A stretch of 64,000 nt of DNA from Anthoceros angustus (lineage: Eukaryota > Streptophyta > Anthocerotopsida > Anthocerotales > Anthocerotaceae), in contig MU008154.1 in NCBI GenBank assembly GCA_010909165.1, positions 1,291,478-1,355,477 of the forward strand, given 5' to 3'. Each line of letters starts with the position of its first letter. Positions within the stretch are counted from its first letter, which is position 1. This document shows positions 53,880 through 64,000 of this stretch, piece by piece. The notes under the pieces were generated by a model. That model saw only the letters and a program-made list of their open reading frames with translations. It ran no database searches and had not been told where the DNA came from. The position numbers and the translations under genes are program-made.

Positions 53880-56480
53880 TTCCATGGCTCCTTGCTTGCT
53901 CGGACTGTCCGCGGCTCCTGTGGCGGCCCCTCATGGTGCAGCCCGCTTCCCCGCAGTCTCGGCGATTGTGTCCACATGCACGATGGTCGTCGATGGCGGC
54001 ACATTCTCCGCATCCTCCCCTCCATCGCCTGCGCCCGCACGTCGCCCCTGCCGCGACCTCGCCTCACTTTGCCGGGCGTCCCCTCTGCTGCGGTGCATTC
54101 TCAACGGCATCATTGCCAGCCATACCGCCTTGCCTTGCGCGTCAACGCCGCGAACTCGCATGGATCATACTCACTGCCCACACGCAACCCCTGTGAGAAT
54201 CACATTCGAAGCAGATTGCGCAATCAGTGGATATGGACGACTGCAATGCAAGACACTCCCAGTGGTACCTATCGCTCGTCGCGGTGAGAGGCGAGCTGTA
54301 AGCCTCCTTTGGGAAGCCGTATCCCAACATTTCTGCTGCCGATGTAGAACGCCTCCGGCGTGCAATCCAACCTGCAATCAACATGGAGGTTTGAGAATTC
54401 ATGTGCAACCACCGCTTTGCAGCCAGACACCTGTGCCGACAACGCTGCCGCCGCTTGCAGCCGCCCACCACAACGTTGCCTTCCGTCCCTTTCACTGCCC
54501 TCTCTTTGTTCAGCGGTAGCAGTCGTCTGATCACACGCCGCCTGCGGCCTGCCACCCCCTCGTGCCTCGCGCTCCCTTCCACAGTCGCCCCGCACACCAC
54601 CAGCCGGATGCGGGGGGGAGGAGGGTGGGGCCCTCGTGCCTCGCGCTCCCCTCCCACGGTCGCCCCGCACACCACCCGCAACCGGATGCGGGGGGGAGGG
54701 AGGGGGCCATCAAGGCGGCACTCATTGTACGGGGTAGGCGGGGCATTCAAGCGGTCATTCAATGTACACGAAACAAATGTGCAGCTATGGCGCATCCGAT
54801 CTTATGAGGGCTTAGCGATTCTGTTGCATTATTTTACCACCCGATCACTTGGTGTGCGTCGCGCCAGTGGTCTCCTGGAACATTGCGCGCTGCAGTAGCA
54901 ATGTTCATCTGCGATGCACTAAGCGGAGTTCGTCCTGTGACAAAGCGACCACTTGCAGTGCGGCCGGACAACATCATGGGCAGAAAGCATATTGCTGAAA
55001 ATGACATCGCACACGCCGTGCGCGGCTTACAATCGCCATGTGCTGCAACTCTCGTCCCACACCTAACCCCTAACACCCGGCATGCGTTCTTCCCATCTAC
55101 ACACAATTCGCACAGAACACAACTTCAGTGCCGAAACGCGAATGGCACGTACATGCAGCACGTTAGTTGCGGTTGCAGGGCAGGCCGGGAAATGCTCCTA
55201 TGCAGCTGCCGCCCTCTGCTGTTGCACCCACCACTATGTTTACAGCCTTGCGCGTTGAGCTCGATTGCTCCTCGTTGGCGGCCCCTCATGGGCTGCGGCC
55301 CCGCACCGACGGCCCCGCAGCTGACAGGTGTCCACATGCACGATGGTCGATGGCGGCACATTCTCCGCATCCTCCCCTCCATCGCCGTGCGCACTTCCTC
55401 GCATGCCGCCCGCAGCCTCCGCCCGCCCTCGGGCGTCTCTCGCGGCGGCTGCAGATTCTCAACAAAGACGATCGCAAGCCCGCCACCGCCATTTGGCCGC
55501 CACAGCCATAACTCGCATGGATCATACTCACTGCCCACACGCAACCCCTGTGAGAATCACATTCAAGGCATTGCAATCGATGGATATGGACGATCGCAAT
55601 GCAAGACACTCCGGTGGTACCTATCGTCGCGGTGAGGCGGTAAGCCTCCTTTGGGAAGCCGTATCCCAACATTTCGCTGCGATGAACGCCTCCTGCGTGC
55701 AATCCAACCTCCGCAATCAACATGGAGGTTTGAGAATTCATGTGCAACCACCGCTGCGACACTGCATGGCAACGCCGCGCTGGCTGGTAGCCCGCCACCA
55801 CAACGTTGCCTTCGTCCCTTTCACTGCCCTCCGCTGTTCGCGATCATGAAAGCAGCAAAGGCTTACCCGCCCGCCTGACCCCCATGCCCCTCGTGCCTCG
55901 GCCTCAAGGCCTTCCATGCTAAGATACACCACCCGCAACCGGATGCGGGGCGGGAGGGAGGTGGGGCCACTGCCCGCGGCTCCTCCACAAGGCGCCAAGA
56001 CACACCACCGCGAACCGGTGGGAGGGAGGGAGGCCACCATCAAGGCGGCACTCATTGTACACGGTGGCGGGCGCCACATTCAAGGGTCATTCAATGTACA
56101 CGAAACAAATGTGCAGCTATGGCGATCTAATCATGATTTCGCAGCTTCGATTATTTCAGACACCACCGCCGGTGTGCGCCGCGCTCACCGGTGGTCTCCT
56201 GGAACATTGCAACCCGCAATCACCAGAATGTTCATCTGCGATGCACTAAGCGGAGTTCGTCCTGTGACAAAGCGACCACTTGCGACCGCGCATGGACAAC
56301 ATCATGGGCGTAAAGCATATTGCTGAAAATGACATCGCACACGCTGCGCTTACAATCGCCATGTCCGCAACTCGCCTCACACCTCACCCCTCACACCGCA
56401 TGCGTTCTTCCCATCTACACACACCGCACGAACAAAACTTCGCCGAACAATGGCACGCATACGCAAAGACGTTAGTTGCG
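53880..56480. repeat. Tandem duplication of a ~1.33-kb unit
   Basis: 53,930 onward and 55,280 onward repeat the same order of blocks: GTCCACATGCACGATGGTCG, CATTCTCCGCATCCTCCCCT, CATCAAGGCGGCACTCATTG (54,708 and 56,038) and AAGCGGAGTTCGTCCTGTGA (54,920 and 56,250). The period is 1,328-1,350. The middle contains CCGCAACCGGATGCGGGG motifs repeated two or three times. Non-coding by inspection. Confidence 0.8.
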
Positions 56481-58740
56481 GTTGCAGGCGGCGGAAATGC
56501 TCCTATGTGCCGCCCTCTGCGATTGCACCCACCACTATGTTTACATGCCTTGCGGCGTTGCTCCGTTGCTCCTCGCCTCGGCGCGCGTCTCCCGGATATG
56601 CCACCACATGGGCTTTCGTGCAGTTAATCTCGCCCGACGGGCGTCTTCTCATTCCAATTGAGCTCCGCACGCGAAATCCACCAACTCGTAGAACCTCCTA
56701 GGCCATCTTCCACCAAATCGGTGGCCCCGGCGTGCACTGCGAACCAAACCGCGGTCATGCACTTTGTTGCGGTCGCTCCCATGGTGCATCTTCCATTCGA
56801 TCGGTGGCGGTGTCAAAACGATGCATGAAAACATGGCACTCCACCGGTGGTAAGCGCTCTCGCGATAATTTGTCCACCGCCACTCCATTCCGTTTGTCCC
56901 GCAGTGGTGGTATAGGATCGCAAGTTTATTTGGATACCCTCCATTCAAGGCATTGGCTCGATGGTCTTCAACAAAGTCCAAAAACTCACGAGAGCTCCCT
57001 ATAGTTGATGGGAACCATGGGCCTGACGATGTACTCTCGAGGGCATTGCATCTCCCACATATCTTCCGCGGCCCGCTTTGCCACCGTGTGTGCGGGCGCC
57101 CGACTGCACACTAGCAAAGCCGCGGCCGTCAATGCCCTTCCCGCAAGATATTGCGTCATTGCGCCGCCTCCAATGCACATGATCCTCCCGTGGGCCGGCG
57201 GCCGCGCGCGCACTCGTCCAACCTACCTTGGATGCCCGCCACTCATAGGCTGCAAGTGATCGCGGGTTCCTCATCGTCCACTCGGTCCGGCGCAAAACTC
57301 GGCGCGCGTGGAGGTTTGGCCGCCGAGTCGTTCTGCAGCCTTATTGGCGGTTGCCCATTGACCCCATGGTTGCGTGCACGGCGTCGCCGGCGGAATCCGG
57401 TGATGTCTTTCCAACTCCAGCCCGCGGTTCTGGTGGAAGGTTCGCATCCAGCAACCCGGTTGGGCGTTGTTGCGATCGCCATTCGGGCCTCATCTCACTC
57501 CGACATTGCACAGTGTAGTCATGGTGCCCGTCCCTCTACCCGCACCCAACACCTTTCCCAACTTATACGGTAGCGTCTGTACCTGGGAAACCCGAACCCC
57601 ACTCATCCGTCAACCCCGGAGCGCGGAAATGCTCCTATGCACCGCCGCCCTGCAGCTGCACCCACCACTACAGCCTGCAGGCTCGCTTGCGCGTTGCTCC
57701 TCGCCTCGAGCGCGCACGCCTCCCGGATATGCCACCACATGGGCTTTCGTGCAGTTAATCTCATCAAGAGCGCGGTCTTCTCATTCCAATTGAGCTCCGC
57801 ATATCGCACAAATCCACCAACTCGTAGAACCTCCTAGGCCATCTTCCACCAAATCTGGCCCCGTCGTGCACTGTGCGAACCAAACCCGCAGGTCATGCAC
57901 GCTTTACGCCTCCTCAAGGCCAGACATCTTCCATTCCGGCCCCACAAAACCCGATGCATGAAAACATGGCACTCCACCGCATTTTAAGCGCCTCGCAGAA
58001 TTTGTCCACCGCCACTCCATTCCATTTGTCCCGCAGGTTGGTATAGGATCGCAAGTTTCACTGGATACCCTCCATTCAAGGCATTGGCTCGATGGTCTTC
58101 AACAAAGTCCAAAAACTCGAGAGCTCCCTATAGTTGATGGGAACCATGGGCCACCCAACATGATGTACTCTCGAGGCATTGCATCTCCCACATATCTTCC
58201 CCGGCCCGCTTGAGGGCGCACCGTGTAGACACCACCGCAATACAACCGGGCACACGCCAATGCCCTTCCCGCAAGATATTGCACGTCCGCATCGCCTCCA
58301 ATGCACATGATCCTCCGTGAGGCTACGCGCACCTCGCAACCAACCTACCTTGGATGACCGCCGCCACTCATAGGCGCAAGTGATCGCGGGTTCCTCATCG
58401 CCCACTCCGGCCCCGGCTCGCAAAACTCGGCGCAGCGTGGAGGGCCGGCCGCCGAGTCGCTCGCGTTTATTGGCGGTTGCCCGTCACCCATGGTTGCGTG
58501 CACGCCGTCGCTACCGACCGGCCTGGTCTTTTCCAACTCCAATGCATGATTCTTTGGTGGAAGGGTTCGTGATCCGCCCTTGGGACGCTTTGTTGCGCCG
58601 CCATTCAGCCTCATCTCCCGCAAGATCGAGACAAAGGTGGTCGCGGTTGCCCGTCCCTCTCCCGCACCCAACTTGCCTTTCCCAACTTATACTGAAATCA
58701 TGCTCCCACTGGGAAACCCGAACCCCACTCATCCGGTCGC
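56480..58740. repeat. Tandem duplication of a ~1.13-kb unit
   Basis: Copies start GGAAATGCTCCTATG at 56,492 and 57,627. Both continue through GATATGCCACCACATGGGCT, CCAACTCGTAGAACCTCCTA, a minus-strand frame with MVPINYRELS (57,005 and 58,130) and CCCGAACCCCACTCATCCG to the end. The persistence of a short protein-like run in both copies suggests a former coding region of unknown family. Confidence 0.8.
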
Positions 58741-58743
58741 CCC

Positions 58744-61700
58744 ATGGGCACGGAAATGACCCGCTATGCGTCACAAGAACCCCACCCGCTTCCTCCCGCG
58801 CCCCTCCCCATCTCACTCGGCACCCTCCGTGCGATGGCGGCTGCGATCGAATTGACGATGGCGGTTGGCGCCCCACGTTCTTGCGCACCGTCCTCTCGCA
58901 CACATTTCCATCAATTCGAAAGGGCATCTCGACAAGGCGTGTAGCACTGTTGTCGGGGAATACTTTTCTGTTTTTGCCACCCTTAGTCTCACACCGTTTT
59001 GAGTGGCATTTCTGGCCAAATGGGTGGATCGCATTGTAGGGCTGACTCTATTTGGCTTTATCGCACCCCATCGACATATATGGCCCCCGGCGCGAGGACA
59101 CCCTCCGCCCGGACCAATTTTATGATTAATACATATACTGTCATTCGCTTGATGTCTTTGGTCTATTTTATACCTCATATTATTCTACTCCAATTTTCCT
59201 CCAAATGCTTGGTGTGGATTAGCGAAAGGGCAATTGTGGACACTTTGTCTTTCCCTTGCCTCCCTGCGGCCTTCCATAACTGCATCCGGCACTATGCTTT
59301 CATGTGCGTGTCAGCGTCCCCAGAATGTAGAATAGATCAGGAAATTGGGCTATTGGTACATAAGGCTGTTTCCTTATTGGCGATCATCCACGCTCCCGTG
59401 CAGTATTCTAATTCAACGTCGGTTTGCAATGGCGTCAGAATGCACGTACATTGATCGTTATTTTCCCCATGCGCCATGTCCATTCATCTCATTATATGGC
59501 ATTTGCGTGCATATCTAAACACCATTCGTTACCACACAAAAAGTAAGCGCTCCTTCATCGTACATGCGGGTGATTTAGCGAAAACAATTCACTTCTCAAT
59601 ATCTGACACGATGCACATGACACATTGTGCAATGAAACGAAGGCCTTGTATTTTTAAGCTACAATTCGCAGGCATATGAAACTTGCGTTTTGCAACTCGT
59701 TGCTTGCTCGACATGGCACCCTCTCGGTATGGAGTGTATGAAGCGGCGAATGCCATTATGTGCTTGATTTTGGTTTTCAAAGACTCCTGATATGTGCATT
59801 CGTTAAGCGGGAACTACATTCGAACCCGCATTTGAGCGGAACGTCGCATAGACCTGGATTTGCTTCGTGCTCCTTCATGCGGTCGCGATATCCTTGCCAC
59901 CAATTTCGACCCTTTCGCATGACATGGATAACGATGTCGATTATGGTGCACATGCAAATTTGTGACATAAATGGATATGTGAGTTTTGAAAATGAGTCCA
60001 CATGGCACGGAAATGACCCGCGCCAATGCAAACGGCGAACCCCACCCGCTTCCTCCCGCGCCTCCCCATCTCACTCGGCACCCTCCAGCGTGCAGTAGCG
60101 GGCTGCAATGCCGAATTTAAGACGCACAGTGGCCGGTTGGCTGCCACGTTGCTGCGCGCACCGTCCCCTCTCCCGCACACATTTCCATCAATTCGGAAAA
60201 AGGGCATCTCCTGACACCGGGGCGTGTAGCAGCCGCTACAGCTGTCGGGGAATACTTTTTTCGGTGTTTTTGCCACCCCCTTAGTCTCACACCGTTTTTG
60301 AGTGGCATTTTACGGCAGCCGAAATGGGTGGATCGCATTGTATTATGGGCTGATTCTATTTGGCTTTATCGCACCCCATCGACATATATAGCCCCAGGGC
60401 ACCGGCGCCAGGGGACACCCTCCGGCCCAGACCCAATTTTATGATTAATACATATACTCTGTCATTCGCTTGATGTGCTGAACTATTTTATACCTCATAT
60501 TATTCTACTCCAATTTTCCTCCAAATGCTTGATTGTGGTATAGCGAAAGGGCAACCGTTGGACACTTTGTCTTTCCCTTGCCTCCCTGCGGCCTTCCATA
60601 TAAGCTGCATCCAGCGGCACTATGCTTTCACACAATACGACGTGCTCAGCGTCCGCGAATGTAGAATAGATGCAGGAAATTGGGCTATTGGTACACATAA
60701 GGCTAACCGTTTCCACTTATTGTGGCATTGTATTCCCCACGCCTTCCCCATTCTAATTCAACGTCGGTTTGCAATGGCGACGAATGCACGTACATTGATG
60801 CGTTATTTTCCCCATGCGCCATGTCCATTCATCTCATTATATGGCATTTCGCGTGCACATATCTAAACACCATTCGTTACCACACAAAAAGCGCTCCTTC
60901 ACTTCATATGCGGGTGATTTAGCGAAAACAATTCACTTCTCAATATCTGCGATGCATGACACATTGTGCAATGAAACGAAGGCCTTGTATTTTTGCGACT
61001 ACAATTCGCATATGTACTTGCGTTTTGCAACCACGTTGCTTGCTCGACATGGCACCCTCTCGGTATGGAGTGTATGAAGCACAGCATTATGCCATTATGT
61101 GCTTCAGATTTTGGTTTTCAAAAGACTCATACGATATGTGCATTCGTTAAGAAGCAGGAACTACATTCCGAACCCGCATTTGCGGGCGTCGCATAGACTT
61201 TGGATTTGCTTTCGCTAGCAGTCCGCGATATCCTTGCCAGCCAATTTCACGACCCTTTCGCATGACATGGATAACAATGTCCAAGATGGTGCATGCAAAT
61301 TTGTGAACGCAAATGGATATGTGAGTTTTGAAAATGAGTCCGCTGGCATTGTATCATTCCGAATCGCCAATAATTGTGCAATGGGCAATTGCAATGGTGC
61401 GTGTGTTTCCCTAAGCACGGGCTTATGGGTCCATTGGTGTCATTCGTCCTTCCCCAATACCTCCCGCACCTCCAAGGTGTGCGGGCTGCAATGCCGAATT
61501 TAAGACGCAGGTTGGTCGCCACGTTGTCGGCTGCACCGCCCCTCTCCCGCACATTTCCATCAATTCGGAAAAAGGGCATCTCGACACCGGGCGTAGCATG
61601 CTAAATGGAATACTTTTTTCGGTGTTTTTGCCACCCTTAGTCTCACACCGTTTTGAGTGGCATTTTCACGAAATGGGTGGATCGCATTGTATTATGGGCT

Positions 61701-64000
61701 GATTCTATTTGGCTTTATAACCCCATCGACATATATAGCCCAGGCACCGGCGGGGACACCCTCCGCCCGGACCCAATTTTATGATTAATACATATACTCT
61801 GTCATTCGCTTGATGTCTATTTTATACCTCATATTATTCTACTCCAATTTTCCTCCAAATGCTTGATTGTGGTATAGCGAAAGGGCAACCGTTGGACACT
61901 TTGTCTTTCCCTTGCCTCCCTGCGGCCTTCCATATAAGCTGCATCCAGCGGCACTATGCTTTCACACAATACGACGTGCTCAGCGTCCGCGAATGTAGAA
62001 TAGATGCAGGAAATTGGGCTATTGGTACACATAAGGCTAACCGTTTCCACTTATTGTGGCATTGTATTCCCCACGCCTTCCCCATTCTAATTCAACGTCG
62101 GTTTGCAATGGCGACGAATGCACGTACATTGATGCGTTATTTTCCCCATGCGCCATGTCCATTCATCTCATTATATGGCATTTCGCGTGCACATATCTAA
62201 ACACCATTCGTTACCACACAAAAAGCGCTCCTTCATCGTACATGCGGGTGATTTAGCGAAAACAATTCACTTCTCAATATCTGCGATGCATGACACATTG
62301 TGCAATGAAACGAAGGCCTTGTATTTTTGCGACTACAATTCGCATATGTACTTGCGTTTTGCACCCCCTTAGTCTCACACCGTTTTGAGTGGCATTTCTA
62401 CAAATGGGTGGATCGCATTGTATTATGGGCTGACTCTATTTGGCTTTATCGCACCCCATCGACATATATAGCCCGGCACCGCCGCTGTGGGACACCCTCC
62501 GCCCGGACCCAATTTTATGATTAATATATACTGTCATTCGCTTGATGTCTTTGAACTATTTTATACCTCATATTATTCTACTCCAATTTTCCTCCAAATG
62601 CTTGGTGTGGTATAGCGAAAGGGCAACGTTGTGGACACTTTGTCTTTCCCTTGCCTCCCTGCGGCCTTCCATATATGGCATTACGCACTATGCTTTCATG
62701 TGCGTGTCAGCGTCCCCAGAATGTAGAATAGATCAGGAAATTGGGCTATTGGTATAAGGCCTGCTTTCCACTTATTGTGGCGTATTCACGCCTTCCCGCA
62801 ACGTATTCTAATTCAACGTGTCGGTTGTAAATGACAGGCGTAATGCACGTACATTGATCGTTATTTTCCCCATGCGCCATGTCCATTCATCTCATTATAT
62901 GGCATTTGCGTGCATATCTAAACACCATTCGTTACCACACAAAAAGTAAGCGCTCCTTCATCGTACATGCGGGTGATTTAGCGAAAACAATTCACTTCTC
63001 AATATCTGCGTAAAAGATGCACATGACACATTGTGCAATGAAACCTGAAGGCCTTGTATTTTTGCGACTTCAATTCGCAGGCATATGAAGTACTTGCGTT
63101 TTGCAACTACGCTGCTTGCTCGACCTTGCACCCTCTCGGTATGGAGTGTATGAAGCGGCGAATGCCATTATGTGCTTGATTTTGGTTTTCAAAGACTCCT
63201 GATATGTGCATTCGTTAAGCGGGAACTACATTCGAACCCGCATTTGAGCGGAACGTCGCATAGACCTGGATTTGCTTCGTGCTCCTTCATGCGGTCGCGA
63301 TATCCTTGCCACCAATTTCGACCCTTTCGCATGACATGGATAACGATGTCGATTATGGTGCACATGCAAATTTGTGACATAAATGGATATGTGAGTTTTG
63401 AAAATGAGTCCACATGGCATTGCTACATATCTAAACACCATTCGTTACCACACAAAAAGGCGAAGCGCTCCTTCATCGTACATGCGGGTGATTTAGCGAA
63501 AACAATTCACTTCTCAATATCTGACACGATGCACATGACACATTGTGCAATGAAACGAAGGCCTTGTATTTTTAAGCTACAATTCGCAGGCATATGAAAC
63601 TTGCGTTTTGCAACTCGTTGCTTGCTCGACATGGCACCCTCTCGGTATGGAGTGTATGAAGCGGCGAATGCCATTATGTGTGCATTTGGTTTTCAAAAGA
63701 CTCCTGATATGTGCATTCGTTAAGCGGGAACTACATTCGAACCCGCATTTGAGGCGGAACGTCGCATAGACCTGGATTTGCTTCGTGCTCCTTCATGCGG
63801 TCGCGATATCCTTGCCGACCAATTTCGACCCTTTCGCATGACATGGATAACGATGTCGATTATGGTGCACATGCAAATTTGTGACATAAATGGATATGTG
63901 AGTTTTGAAAATGAGTCCACATGGCATTGCTACATATCTAAACACCATTCGTTACCACACAAAAGGCGAAGCGCTCCTTCATCGTACATGCGGGTGATTT
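58744..64000. repeat. Array of ~1.26-1.33-kb tandem units, to window end
   Basis: At least four copies: 58,744-60,003, 60,004-61,340, 61,341-62,362 (shortened) and 62,363 onward. Each carries CTTAGTCTCACACCG...GAGTGGCATTT, GGCTTTAT..CCCATCGACAT, CTCATATTATTCTACTCCAA, CATGTCCATTCATCTCATTA and ATGGATATGTGAGTTTTGAA. 60,525-60,895 is essentially identical to 61,859-62,229 (offset 1,334), while 59,760-60,000 is identical to 63,172-63,412. The array continues past the window. No intact gene. Confidence 0.85.
62913..64000. repeat. ~0.51-kb sub-unit tandem repeat at window end
   Basis: Within the last unit, the part from CATATCTAAACACCATTCGT to GAGTCCACATGGCATTGCTA is itself repeated: copies begin near 62,914, 63,424 and 63,931, a period of about 507-510. 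The last copy runs off the window. Confidence 0.8.

Noticed and set aside
59820-59850. tRNA-like TTCGAACCC string
   Set aside because: No cloverleaf arms around it; it recurs as part of the tandem unit.
60525-62200. Identical 113-codon frames at 60,525 and 61,859 as real genes
   Set aside because: Identity reflects recent duplication of the whole unit, not coding constraint; the frame is broken in the other units.
58744-64000. CRISPR-like array
   Set aside because: Units are 0.5-1.3 kb with no short regular repeats and spacers, and the genome is eukaryotic.

Overview
This window is nuclear DNA from a land plant. The strongest evidence is an intron-containing cytosolic ribosomal protein eS7 gene with telo-box motifs, pentatricopeptide-repeat (PPR) relics, an alpha-tubulin exon fragment, F-box genes and a ginkbilobin-2-like secreted protein. 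Most of the rest is decayed LTR retrotransposons and DNA transposons. The wording of the PPR motifs and the heavy load of old Ty3/gypsy DNA suggest a fern or similar seedless vascular plant. That lineage call is an inference, not a proof.

Layout. 1-18.7 kb: GC-rich, decayed Ty3/gypsy DNA. Two head-to-tail partial units on the + strand (each an internal 3' tail, an LTR and leader) occupy 1-3.2 kb. A 1.3-kb non-LTR island follows. A nearly full-length minus-strand element (about 4.5-14.9 kb) then keeps gag, protease, reverse transcriptase, RNase H and integrase, plus an extra charged ORF between integrase and the 3' LTR. Its upstream LTR also borders a second truncated copy of the same 3' region (14.9-18.7 kb). 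18.7-33.1 kb: a plus-strand Ty1/copia element with a recognisable 3' LTR but no visible 5' LTR. An 8.8-kb DNA transposon (22,467-31,297) is inserted precisely into its reverse transcriptase and flanked by a TTTAAG duplication. That transposon has imperfect terminal inverted repeats, a plus-strand transposase-like gene (SIDGMDQ / LQLDN / VGHTHDQL motifs) and, on the opposite strand, a decayed gene that reads as a ParB-like domain followed by an N4/N6 amino-methyltransferase. This is the most unusual system in the window.

33.1-49.3 kb: the gene island. It holds RPS7 (34.5-35.2 kb), a PPR relic split into two pieces by a 4.1-kb segment between 52-bp direct repeats, an alpha-tubulin C-terminal exon fragment, an intact three-exon gene for a conserved plant protein of unknown function (minus, 38.6-39.9 kb), an intact F-box gene, a frameshifted F-box gene, and a six-cysteine Gnk2-like secreted protein in AT-rich DNA.

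49.3-64 kb: an unclassified, decayed repeat region. Successive segments along it are each duplicated in tandem two to four times (units of about 0.5, 0.74, 1.13 and 1.26-1.35 kb), so the region 'stutters'. No intact gene was found there.

Caveat: copies of the GC-rich repeats differ mainly by short insertions and deletions. Unique genes such as RPS7 are clean. Part of the frameshifting in repeats (and in the second F-box gene) could therefore be assembly error rather than biological decay. Boundaries of decayed elements are approximate.
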